From the NCBI GenBank assembly GCA_013054445.1, contig JAAMPI010000163.1, positions 1 through 57,541 of the forward strand: 57,541 nucleotides of DNA, given 5' to 3'. Made by a program: the position numbers and the translations under genes. The notes beneath the pieces are model-generated. The model saw only the letters and a program-made list of their open reading frames with translations, was not told the origin of the DNA and ran no database searches. Shown here in pieces: positions 34,742-45,700 of this stretch. Position 1 is the stretch's first letter; every line of letters starts with the position of its first letter. Origin of the DNA: Cudoniella acicularis. Its lineage: Eukaryota > Ascomycota > Leotiomycetes > Helotiales > Helotiaceae.

Positions 34742-35413
34742 CTATTAGCATTCCGTCATCCCTGAACGGGCGGAAGGCACCTCTTGTCTTTATGATTCCC
34801 ATCTTCTAGTGTTACCTCAGCTCTTACCAATTGACCAGCAGGGAGGAATATAATGCGTTCTGGAGAGTGTGGATAATATTCTAAGAGCCGGTAGGTTTTA
34901 TGGTTACGTAGCTTGAGGTTGGAGATCAAACGTGCGCGAGTTTGAAAGTGGGGTCATGCACGTGCCATATTTTTGAAAAAGGGGTAATCGCCTCTGCCCC
35001 TGGAGGTAAGATTTTCAATCCTAGGATTTAAGAAGAAGCGTTCATAATATTTTCTCCTCACAAGTACCTTTGCTTAGAAAGCTAGAGGGAGAAAAGCCAG
35101 TTTAGGCTATTCACATTAGCACAATGGCAGATTTAAGAGGCAGTTGAGGATCGAAAATTCGAAATCATATTTCCTACGTTTGTTTGTAATTCAAGAGCCA
35201 TATATCAGATATATTGTTGCCAGCCGGATACAGAGGGCCAAAACACGTGAATTGAATCAACAGTGAAGTCCATCTCCATCGAATCTAGCGCGCTCGGGCC
35301 TAATGATAATGAATTCTCTCGAAGAGAAACATCTGCGTTGCTGACCAAATCATTGTCCCAGGAGGTCACGGAATCTTGAAGGTTGCTTTGATCACTGGGA
35401 AACGACGACTCTA
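34742..35413. other. Intergenic, may hold the first exon of the amidohydrolase
   Basis: A good donor (GTAAGA on the minus strand near 34840) and ATGs near 34965 lie here, but no coding path joins them convincingly to 34741. Nothing else recognised. Confidence 0.35.
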
Positions 35414-36365
35414 CTAAGGTAGAAGAATTAAAGGAATGAGGAAGTCGGCTTTAGTGGCGAGATCTCTGGTTACGCTCGCAGCGCTGACTGCCATGGCGAA
35501 ATTGTTCCCAAATTTTTCGAAAACGTTGATAGCGCAGTTGATGACATTGCCAACATACGGAGTGGAAGTGATAATTGGGTATTCCAAGATGAATCCAATC
35601 AATGTCGGTGAGGCATTCCACTGCCATTGATATGCCTCGTTCCACTCACTAAGTAAGTCATTTTCATTGAGTATTTGGTGCATAATATGTGTGAGAGCCA
35701 TCGCGTGATTAACGCAGGGTATAGCGTTTTGTTCCGCAAGAGGCGTGCAATTATGAGAAGGTTGGGAGAAGCAAATAAATGGCCGATAAAGATTCATCGG
35801 CATGTTGTGGTATATCAGCTCCAGCAATAACCGCTGCCTTTGTAGCCATGCCGGAGCAGACGCTTTCACAACCAAAGCGGATCTATCGGTAGAGAAAAGT
35901 TCACCATTACCTTTTCTTTATGTTTTCAAAGCATCTGGAACATTCTGTAGCCAATGTTAAAGACACTTCATACTGATGAGAAGAAATCTGACGTAACTTT
36001 CAAGGCCCTGTGGATCATCATACAGACCCCTCCCGTCATTCGGGCCAAGGATATCTGCACACTTGTCGAAGAACGCAACATGAATTGCTCGAGCTGCAAT
36101 AGCGAGCTTGGCATTTTGAGTGTTGTAATGAAGCCAGCTAATACTACTACCGAAGGACACGAAACCCGAACTGGTTTGTAAGGCCAAGCCACGATCATCA
36201 GCTGGTAGACTGCATGTTATTTCTAATATCTGAATGGACGAAGGCCGCCGGAGTTTCATAGACCTCAACGGCGTATAATGTCCACCGCAAGCGTTTTCTC
36301 AGCTCTCGTTGCGGATGCGGCATGTCCTCGAGAGGCTCCAAGTGAAGACCTAACATTTGAGCAGT
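35414..36365 (-). pseudogene. Zn2Cys6-type transcription factor remnant (fungal_trans middle homology region)
   Basis: Minus strand. An upstream frame gives MLGLHLEPLEDMP and RELRKRLRWTLYAVEVYE, the middle homology region helix pair of zinc-cluster activators. Another frame (36268-35414) gives AIAARAIHVAFFDKCADILG, LYDDPQGLESYVRFLL, then HWLQNVPDAL, RKGNGELFSTD, RQRLLLELIYHNM, LYRPFICF and AVSAASVTRDLATKADFLI to a stop. Within this frame TAA at 35957-35959 (KCL-stop-HWLQ) and TAA at 35918-35920 (LKT-stop-RKGNG) interrupt, and CAA at both would restore the family text. The zinc cluster is not seen. A regulator of the DAL81-like class is the likely parent. Confidence 0.7.
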
Positions 36366-36776
36366 CTAGATTACTGGTGCCAAGCTCGTATAGGTAAGCC
36401 ATATTCTGAAAGGAGCCGTTGCATAGGTATATGACTGAGAATATATGGCATTGTAGAGTCATAATTGAAGAACTCTCGAGTTCGCAAGCCAGTAATGTTT
36501 GGCATCTCTGATAAAACCACCTAGTTGCATTGTTGCTGTCTATCTCAATATCTGCTTTCTGACGCTCCGCACATGAGTCATTCCGTGGTACGAACGCAAT
36601 TCCGTATTACATACATATCACAAGGACAATTTCAACAATAGACTATAGTGAACACTTTACAAGGTTTGCTCTTTCCTGGCTATAAAGCATTATAATGTTC
36701 CCCGAATTCTGACTTGATTTAGAGGATTCTTGAAAGAACAAGAAAAGAGAAGAGTAAGTAACCCCTACCCATTTTA
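36366..36776. other. Intergenic, no gene recognised
   Basis: Probably eroded upstream parts of the transcription factor and the 3' flank of the second HET gene. No readable motif. Confidence 0.4.
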
Positions 36777-39091
36777 TTATACTATGTCGAAAATATAACT
36801 ACCTTCACCTTCTAGCGAAACATAATGCTCATGTTCTAGAGCCGGAACTAGATCGTAGAAGTCCGTTCCTATATCCGTTGATGGGGATTTTGAGGTTTGG
36901 TTTCGCTGGGGCTGGCCTTCAGGCCATATCATGCTTGGCGTTTCAATAGAGAATAACCCGACCCTTTTAAACTGACCAGCACGCAGCCCAGTTGGTTCAA
37001 GGACTAAACCTTCTATGGAGGCGCATTTCTCTGGCTTCTCCAGATAGCTCGTATCTATTTCTCGCACGAGGACTGGTAGAAGGAAGACGTCGTTGGGAGC
37101 AGCACCGCCACGGTTAACACAATTTCTGGCTTCCTTGGACTCTTTCAATAGTAGAGTTTGTCGATGCCACCTAATGTCCCACTCTTGTATACAATCTGGG
37201 TTTATGCGGATTGTGGTTTGGACGTTGTATGGTCCCAGAGTGGATTGAGCATGGAGATTGACTCCTCCGTAGTAAGTAGCCCCTTCAACCCTAGCTAGCC
37301 ATGATGCCCTTGTGAGTTTGCCACACATGCGGAAGTACCCACGAATAACTTGATTGGCCATCTCGCCGCTTCCCATGACAACCTTGGCATCGAGGAGTTT
37401 GACCATCACTATATCTTCAGGTCGTCGCTTTCTGTGTATGATGGGACTGTCTAAACATGCCCATGACCAAGATGGTGCACGGTATTCTTGAGGCCTTGGT
37501 AAATTGCCGCGACTAACTTCACCATTTAATAACTTTGGCAGGTTTTGCTTCTGCCACAGCAACTGATGCGCCAGATTTTTCTCCCAGATGCCTGCGAGAT
37601 ATTCGTATTTGAAGAATTGCTTCATGTCGTTGGCCACACCAGATAACGCAATCAATTTATCGGAGCCTCGAGTGAGCCGAAAAGAAGTAAAGTTTCTGAC
37701 AGTCATGTTCCAGAAATCCCAGATCGCGTCCTCGATTTCGCCGGATGAATGATTTTTGTAAGCCTCCAACAGCTGGGAGTTGTCAATCGGGCTTAGTTGT
37801 TTATACCGCAGCGACTGAGATACTCTCCCCGATCGATCATCCATCTTTTCAGACCACTCTGAGAGCGGAATTCCCCCTGGATAGGCTTCGCAAGCCTGCT
37901 TTTGCTTGCACTCCCAAAATAACTGTTTTCCTGTAAAATGTATGATCCTGGGTGATAGTAATCTTTCCTGGAAGACCCACGCTCGCTCATTCAACGGTGC
38001 GTCGACGACGGATTCATTCCACATGGCGGTGTCCAGGATATAGTAGTGCCCCGATTTGATATTCTTGCTATCGCGTTCCGAACGAATTTTGATTGGACTG
38101 ATCACCCTCCGATCTCTCTCAACGAATATTCCATGCAGGCCATCCTTGAAGCCCGTCGCAGCGATATTGCAACATGCACGTTTATACACTTCTCCCATCA
38201 CCTTCGATTCCCTGGCCCAGTCTTCTCGCGAGTCCTGAATAATACACAAGGAGTCGATCCATATATAATCAATGCCCAAAGCGCGAGTTACAGCTAATGA
38301 GTCTCGAAATGTTTTGGTCAGCTTCTCCAATGGCAAACCTTCACGTAGCGACTCTATGTTTGTTGATAGAAGCGTGAACATTGGCTGTGTGCCCCAACAA
38401 TGACTTAATGTGGCATACCTTGTTTCCCTTGGTAGATCAATGGAAAAGCATAAACGAGGAGTATTTCCAGTGGTTCCAACACTGATAAGACGTGTAGGTA
38501 ACCACTTATTCCCACGATAACCACTAGAAAATGGCCCACAGTTTGGATGATTCTGGAGACAGTCGTTCAGCCAAAATGAAGCTACTTTCAAAGTAGAAGC
38601 AGATCCGCTATTAGCTCTCTCCGAACAGTCCTTCCCAATGTTTCCTAGATTCTGGTGAATGCCCAATTCTGTCATGAACGTCAGTCGGAACAATCCCGAG
38701 GGCATTCCTTTCGCGTCATACCATGTTGACCCCTCAATTCAAACACCCAAAGTCTTCGAGCATTATCTCTTACATCACAATGAAAATGCAATTCCACAAT
38801 CTCAGACTTCCCACCATCTAGAGACTTGGCTAAAGCACCATCAAACTGAAGCGAAAAGAAATCCTTCAGGAAAGGCTCGGACTCCTTGGCCCCCAAACGC
38901 GCAGCAATCGCGTCCCATGTGCTTGCAGGCCAACGGCTCCACAACAAAAAACATAAATCGCACCCTTTTTCCACCGAAGCTTTGAAATCCCAGAAGTTAT
39001 CGTAGAGTGTTTGCGGTTCAAGTAGGGTGGGTTCACTCCGACGTGGGAATTGCTTTCTGAAGATAGAGAAGCAAGTACGGCATAACTGCGA
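36777..39091 (-). CDS. HET-domain protein, second gene of the window; start codon unresolved
   Basis: Minus strand. Exon 2 (38668-36777) and an upstream exon (39091-38722) are joined by a 53-base GT-AG intron with matching phase, giving about 750 residues. The upstream exon reads LCRTCFSIFRKQF and GCDLCFLLWSRW, the usual Cys-rich N-terminus. The HET domain lies near residues 208-310: YATLSHCWG, LTKTFRDSL, DYIWIDSLCIIQ. Then LNERAWVFQERLL and YRAPSWSWACLD follow. An ATG at 38705 lies inside the intron, so a start there would lose the N-terminal part. No ATG exists between the in-frame TAG at 39092-39094 and the first Cys, so either a further short exon is missing or the start has been mutated. 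The rest is undamaged. Layout matches the HET gene at 4407. Confidence 0.82.
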
Positions 39092-39662
39092 CTAGCCTGC
39101 GGAATAAAGATTCACCTGTTTGGTAAATGATAATTTAAGTCGTATTGAGGAGAGTTTCATTTTATGCACGCCTATGGAACGAGATGGTCGGCTTTCGAAG
39201 CGGCTAATGGTAAAATTGAATGCGGTAAGCATGTTCTGAGGTGTCTTATTTATTTCTGGCAGTGCTAGGCTGACACACCCACTAGTGGGGAGACCAGGGG
39301 GTTCCTCACCCCTTACAGAGGCAACTCCAGGACCCCAGTCAGGCGACGCACTAACCGAAAGGAGTTCCACGTTGCATTCCTTTTGCCGTTCAAGCTCTGG
39401 TTATACCTAAGATTCACTTCGCCACTTTAATAACTTATTACACCTCTAGCATTTTAGAACTTCTGTTACGGAATATTTCGAAATACTAGATGCGATAAGC
39501 GGTGAAGATAAAGTAAAATAATTTGCGGTTCTTTTTAAATTTTGAAGTGATTTGGCGTTCCTAGTTACTCGAGTAGGCTTCAAGCAAGGCGAACACCACA
39601 ACCCGACGGCACCACTAATACAACTAAATTTCCAATACTAGGCTATCTAATACGCTTCTAAA
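39092..39662. other. Intergenic, no gene recognised
   Basis: Could contain the missing first exon of the HET gene; a minus-strand open frame (39370-39092) has no HET-like motif. Nothing else noted. Confidence 0.35.
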
Positions 39663-40121
39663 ATGGGTTATCGAGTCGTAGCTCTCCCGTGCGGCCATTC
39701 TAAGGAGAAATTCACTCGGGAATTAGGTATATTGATTGTGAGAAGAAAGGTGCTGTAAAGGTGCTGAGGAAGATGGGCGGTGCGAGGAGTATTGTTACGA
39801 CTGCGCCGAGGAAGGAGGTTATTGAGCCTTTGATTGGGGATTTAGGCGTTCTGTGAAGCTAGTTATTCTTTCTAGTTCGTCTTGCATTTCCTACTCTCCC
39901 TCCCTCTTAAATGTCAGCGCGTCGCTAATTCCGTCTTCCAGTCCCAGGAAAAAATCGAATCCGACACAGCAATCATACTCCGCTACGGCCTCTAGGTCCA
40001 AGTCTGGCCCGCTGGTCACGCCACCGACATCTAAGAGGCGATTGCATTTGCTGAGTTGTAGGATATTAAGTGCTTGGTGAGACGTTCCCGCTGGAGAGAG
40101 CGAATGATGCTTTTGGTGAAT
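39663..40121 (+). pseudogene. Zinc-type alcohol dehydrogenase, C-terminal remnant
   Basis: ATG 39663 opens MGYRVVALPCGHSKEKFTRELG, the end of a Rossmann-fold strand pair. After a frame change near 39727 comes YIDCEKKGAVKVL, MGGARSIVTTAP, EPLIGDLGVL and TGA (39854-39856). Further on, another frame gives ILRYGL-stop-VQVWPAGHATD-stop-EAIAFAEL-stop-DIKCLV, with stops at TAG 39993, TAA 40032 and TAG 40059. A last frame change then gives TFPLERANDAF. The order and text match the cofactor-domain half of fungal Zn-ADHs. The catalytic-domain half is absent. CAG/CAA or AAG/AAA would restore the stop positions. Confidence 0.8.
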
Positions 40122-41169
40122 TCCCTCTTTTTTCCCCCTCTGATTTTTTGAAAAGCTGACGTGTGGTGATGTACTGTACAGACGCGATGATAAAAGGGAC
40201 TGTGAGGTTTCGTGCTGTGATTACAATGGAACAAACAATACAAAACGCGGAGAAATACATCTCTTCAACCGCTCAGCAGTCTGATTTCTTGCGACATTAT
40301 ACAAGATCTTACAAACTACTTAAAAGGTACTAAATAATCACGAAATTAAAACGCTTAAAACCTATGAAATTTAATAAAGCGATAAATCGAAAAGGACTAC
40401 TTTTTTTCTTTGCTTTCTATCAACTGCTTCTCGCAGTAGTGCAGTTCGTTGATTCGTTGTATGCAAACAGAAATAAATGTGCTTGGTCTCCAAATCGAGG
40501 AGGAACATCACCTAATGCACTCCACCCATCCATCCCTCAACCAATCCCTCAATCAACCCCTCAACCAAACGAAAAAAAAAAAAATTGTTGCACATCGCAC
40601 AATCTCGCGTTCGCGTTCGCATTCTGTTTTCGTTCCCGTTCCCGTCGCCCCGCGTTCTCGTTCCCAATCTAGCTCGGTTTCGGTTTCGTGTTCGGTCGCT
40701 GCCCGTGGTGCATATACGCTTGCATGTATGCATGTATGTTTTCTTGTGCACATGGTATATTTAGATGGAAGTGGAGATTAAGTATAGTTTTTAGTATTGT
40801 GGTATAGTCCTGTGATATTGTGAGGAAAAAATGATTTATTGATAGAGAGGAGGGGAAGGGAGGGTTTTGGAAGAAGGGAGAGAGGATAGGAGGGGAGGGC
40901 AGGGAAGAGGAGGCTGTGCTTTGGGTGGAAGAGAGACGAGAGATGGGTAGGTGATGGTAAATATAAATGATGCATGCATGCATGCGCCTCTTTTGGTAAG
41001 TCTGTGCTTCTATAATCATATTTCATGTATACAGTATATAGCTTGCCTGTAATTTTGCGCTCCCTTTCAGGAAGCATCCGGGTATCAGTCAGTGATCACA
41101 CCCCATCACCGCCTTCGATCTCTCTCCCTATATTCATACTCATCCCGTCTATCCCGCTCCCTCTCCTGC
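40122..41169. other. Intergenic, low-complexity DNA with microsatellites
   Basis: Holds A-runs, CAATCCCT-type imperfect repeats (40525-40565), a GTTC-rich dispersed repeat (listed separately), a purine-rich block (40840-40930) and an ATGC-type microsatellite near 40970-40986. The open frames here are products of the low complexity. The end is the 3' flank of the SPP2 gene. Confidence 0.5.
40588..40700 (+). repeat. GTTCGC/GTTTCG-rich dispersed repeat, copy 1
   Basis: Begins TGCACATCGCAC, continues through imperfect repeats of GTTCGC, GTTCCC and GTTTCG words, and ends TTTCGTGTTCGGTCG. A second copy lies inverted at 51788-51881. The two share the start, the block AGCTCGGTTTCGGTTTCGTG and the end, with the middle differing in repeat number. 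Confidence 0.7.
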
Positions 41170-42265
41170 CTATAACTCCCCTCCCCCTTTCTCATCCCTC
41201 CGTTCCTTCTCCCGTTTATACTCCGCAACCTTGGGTCTCCTATCCCTGCTCCCACCACCATAACCACCACCCCTCCGCTCATTCAACCTCTTCACATCAC
41301 TCTTCTGCACCCAAGCCCCTAGTTCCTCCGCGTCCTTTAACTCCTTGGCCCCTAGGCCCAGTAAATTCTGTCTCCTCTTCACGTCTCTCACTTTCCCCAC
41401 CTTCTCGCCCTTCCATCCCATGCCTCTCAGTAAGGCAGCGCCGAATTCCTCTACAGGGACTCGCTCGTAATCTTCTAATGTTGAGGCATCCGGTGCTGAT
41501 GCAACAGCGCGTTTAAAAGCTGCTTCTTCCGATATGCGCTCTTCAGGTGGTGCGTTTAATGTAGGAATGACGAGATCCGGGCCTTTCTTCTCTTTTTTCT
41601 CCCCCAGTAAAGCAGCGAGCGCCTCTTCATCCGCTGTCTTGGGTTTTTCTTCTGGCTCTGGCTCAGTCTTCATCTGGGACGTATCATCTGTAGGCGCATT
41701 CGACGTATCCTTCTCCGGATCCTCAACTTTGACCCGTTTCCTAACACTCAACCCCCAAGATATTTCCTCATCCCCACCATTAACAGCATTAACACCCTCT
41801 TTCTTCCCCTCCCGACTTTCTTTTTGCGCCGCCTCCCTCTCCCTCTGCACCTCAGGCGGCAATAAATTCTTCCCACTTCCCCTTCCCCCCATCACCACGC
41901 CTAGCCCTCATTTCCCCCCTCCAATCTCTATTCCCCATCCCAGGAATAACCAATTCCTTCTTCTGCTCTTTCCCATTTGCCCTCTCATCATCATGTCTAA
42001 TCGCTCCACCCTCTCCAAACCCGGTAACGACTTCTTCCCTCCTCCGCGCATGTGCACCCTCGTCTTCGGAATCACTATCGCCATGATGCAGTTTTGGACG
42101 CGACCGCTTGCCCAGATAGCTGGGGGGTAGGTGTTTCGCTTTCGCACTGCTGCTGGTAGAGGATGGCGCTTTGCCTTTTGCGGAGAGAGAGAAGCCTTTG
42201 ATGGCGATTTTTGGCGCTGAAGACCCAGACCCGGAGGCGGGAGGGTCATCTTTGGAAGGCGACAT
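41170..42265 (-). CDS. SPP2: Spp2-like G-patch pre-mRNA-splicing factor, with an apparent frameshift
   Basis: Two overlapping minus-strand frames make one protein. From ATG 42265: KIAIKGFSLSAKGK, PPSYLGKRSR, KKELVIPGMGNRDW, RGEMRARRG. The other frame resumes GGRGSGKNLLPPEVQ and runs to the G-patch part: DYERVPVEEFGAALLRGMGW, RQNLLGLGAKEL, WVQKSDVKRLNERR. Spp2 activates the Prp2 helicase through its G-patch, which here is complete, as is the VIPG..NRDWR-to-KNLLPPE stretch that marks the family. The break falls in a run of six C on the plus strand (41885-41890), and one base fewer restores the frame. There is no room for an intron. Because Spp2 is essential in yeast, a homopolymer sequencing or assembly error is the best explanation. 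Expected length about 360 residues. Confidence 0.85.
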
Positions 42266-42733
42266 GTTTGGGGGCGTTTATCGCGGAGTCGAGGTTGTAG
42301 GAGTTAGAGGCGCGGGTTTGGATAGGCAACAGAAAGTATTTTGAGAAGTTGCGCTGTGCAGTTCCATCATCGATGCCTTGGTGCCTCAGGAATAAAGATA
42401 TCAGCAATTGTATCACGTGATTCTAGCCTCTCCCTGAGTTCAGTTTGGGGAGTGAAAGGAGGACAAATTAAAACTCCCATTCACATAAAAGAGTGACGTC
42501 GTTTGTGTCTCCATACGTAGTAAGGCAAGCGATCCATATTTGAACCTTTAATGAGGGGTAGTATTATGTACGTTTGTGTTTGCTAAACGCAAAAAGCTCG
42601 AGCAACTCAAACATGAGCTTGTAGTCTACTCTATCAATCCATCCCAGCCCAGCCCACAAGCGCCTCCGAAGCATAACCAAACACCTTAGCATGCCAAGCC
42701 ACCCATATACGACGCTATGCCCAACCAAATCCC

Positions 42734-45700
42734 CTATTTCGCGCTGGCCACACTGCCAGAGCTATTTCTATGCGCGTGCCCTTGAGCACTATTCGCCGTT
42801 GCGCTATTCTGTCCTTGAGCAAGAGCCAAAGCATTTGCAGCCGCGGCTTGTCGTGCTTGATCAGCCTTTTGCTGGGTCTCTTGTTGCTGCCTTAGCATCT
42901 GAGCATACATCTGCGGACTGGTCTCCACCCCAACAGGCATCTTTTGGCCTGGGACATTCATTCCATTCATTGGACCTCCAGCACCCGCCGCAGCATTCAT
43001 CGCACTCTGTGCCAAGCCCTGCCTTGCCACATTCTTTTGCAAAGTATCTCTGATCATAGTCATGATTTGCTCAGAGCTTGCGTTGGGGTATAGCTTCTTG
43101 TAGTGCGCTTCCATATGAGTGATTTGATTGACTCCCGAGCCTTGTGGGTTCGGATGCTGACCCATTCGTGGAGACCCGGCCTGGCCGTGCCCTTGATTTG
43201 GCGATGGTCCCATCCCATTGACAGGAGGTGTCCCAATGCCGTTGGCATTCGCGTTGAAGGCCATCATATTCTGCATTGGAAATCCAGGAGCTTGCATTCC
43301 ATTCATTCGCGGTGGGGAATTGTGCATCTGAGGAGATTGACCGGGGATTCTCCCTTGTTGCTGCATTTGTATCATTGCACGCTGTTCTTCGGCCGTTCGG
43401 GCTGCTTGATTGATCAAGCCAACGCTGACAGCGGGATTCGGCATTGGTAGTTGCCCCTGCATCCCTTGCATCGGAGCTGGTGGAATGCCGTTCATTGGCA
43501 TCTGAGGAACTCGCAACCCATTAGGCATAGTTTGTCCCATTTGAGGAACTGGACGAGGTGGTCTGTTCTGCCCAGGAACTGTAAGATTCTGACCGCTGAT
43601 AGGAGTCCCATTCGGAACTAATGATCCATTAGCAAGAGGCGGACGCTGCGGCTGGGGGCCTCCATTTGGAAGTCCTGGCTGTTGTGCGTTTTGGGCGTTT
43701 CGTTGTTGAAGCAAAACGGCCTAATATATATTAGTTAAAAGACAGAAACAATTTAGTCATTCATACCCTTCTCTGCGCCTCCTGCCGCTGTTGGATAAGC
43801 ATCATTCGCTCCTTGAGCTGCTCCTCGCGCTCATGCTTAATCCGACTGAAGTCTTGCGGGGTGTGAACTGGGCCTCGTTGTGGAGCATGTTGATTCTCGT
43901 TCGCTTTCCGTAGTGCAGCCATGCCAGCAGCTTGCTGTTGCTTTTGAATGCTGGTCTCGCGTTTCTTGGCCAACTTCCTCATTGCATCAACCAGAGTTAG
44001 GTGCTTTTGATTTCGGCGACGTTCAACACGAACACTTGTTGTGGTCCTTCTCCTAGGAGGTGGCTGGATCTGGCCATTTGGTCCTGGTTGTGGGGGGACT
44101 GCTGCCGAGGCTTGGGCCATAACGTTCCGATTAGCAGCTTCAATGCGAGTAGTATAAGCTCTGAAATAATGGGTTTTCTGCATATCAGCTGGCAAGCCCT
44201 CAAGATGAATCCATCGTTCGAAGCACTCCCATGGAGTTCGACGTTCCGCACCGGACGAAAACATAGATTTGCTCGTAAGCATACTTGATATCAACGACCA
44301 GTTATAAGAATATTCTCGAACGAGAGTCTTCAACTCATTATCCTCATCCCACGTCCATTGCGAAGCGACTCTGGTTTCAAAAAAGCTCTGAAGAGGCATC
44401 GGAAATTCAGATGGGGGCCGAAATTGATGTGATGAATGAATTCGATCACGGATGTGTTTATGCTCAGGGTTAAACAATGCCACGTCGCTCTGTTCTGGTG
44501 GGAGGATGGGTCGCCTTTGACCTGGCTCCCCGAAGACGACTTGGTCATCATCCTCATCGTCATCCTCATAGTGGTAACGGCTCTTCTTCCTGGGAGGCCC
44601 TTCAGATTTGAGTTCCATCCTGCCTTCAACGTATTTACTTAAAGGTAGAGCAGGCCGTTTCCAAAATCTATCGGGATCGATTTCCGAGGTAGGCAAATCC
44701 GATTGAGGAACCATTAATGGTGCACCATACATTGGCAGCTCATCGAGAAGTTTATCGGCTGTGGGTGATCTCCGGAGTCCAAACACAACGTCGTCGTCTT
44801 GGAGGCCAAAGATAGCAGTTGGGGATACAGTCTCCAGGAGATTTAACCGAGGCTCGTCATCGAAGTCATCCATGGGGGAGTCAATTTCTCCTGAAGGAAC
44901 GAGGTCGGGGGTAGAGTTCACGCCATCATGGTCCAATGCCTGACCAATCTCATTGTCGTCGGAGGGCACCTTTGACTCGTTGGGAGACACAGCATTTACT
45001 TGGAGAAGCCTCCGATCCTCGGGACTAGCTGCAACCCACTCAGCACATGTAAAAGCCATGTTTCTAGCCACGGTCATTTTCCATTTCCGCTCTTCTCTGA
45101 AATCCGTTCGCATCCATTTCGCTTCCTGGAGAAGAACATCCCAATGGGTCGTGGGTCGATTTGGTTCGAGCGCACGCTTTGGTTGTCTCAGAACCCATTT
45201 ATGTGACGATTGCAAATTGTATATTCGTTTGAGGATCTTGACGGTCTGATTTTCGTGAATTGGAACATACGCATTGGATGTTGTAATGGTCTTGTGGGCA
45301 GTCGCCAAGAGGTTATCAAGAGATGGCATTCCTCTCTTATCTGGAGTGGATGAACTGAGAAACAGGGGTTTAAAGTAATCCTCCTGGTGATTTGGAAACA
45401 CTTGCGATCCGCTCGGCATCAAAGCAGTATCATTGGAACTTGATTTATTTGCTCGACGTGAAAAAGTGACTGTTGAGAGCTTGCTTCGCTCCCTCTCCTT
45501 GGCCTTCTCAACTAGACTTCGTATCCGTGTTCCAGGGGATTGTGGAGTTGTGCTACGAGATGGTGATGAAGAATTCTCCGCTGAAGTAGAATCCGTTGCC
45601 CCTTTGGCGGGACTCCGGTCGGATGAATTTGTGTTTGGTCTTGGTATTTCTCCTAATATTTCGGACACCGACTTGTGTCTCATAGCACCGGAGGCAACTC

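Noticed and set aside
40364..41077. Several Arg/Ser- and Pro-rich open frames on both strands
   Set aside because: All are translations of GTTC-type, CAAT-type and purine-rich simple repeats.
41534..42130. Plus-strand 198-codon Ser/Pro-rich open frame
   Set aside because: Antisense shadow of the SPP2 gene.
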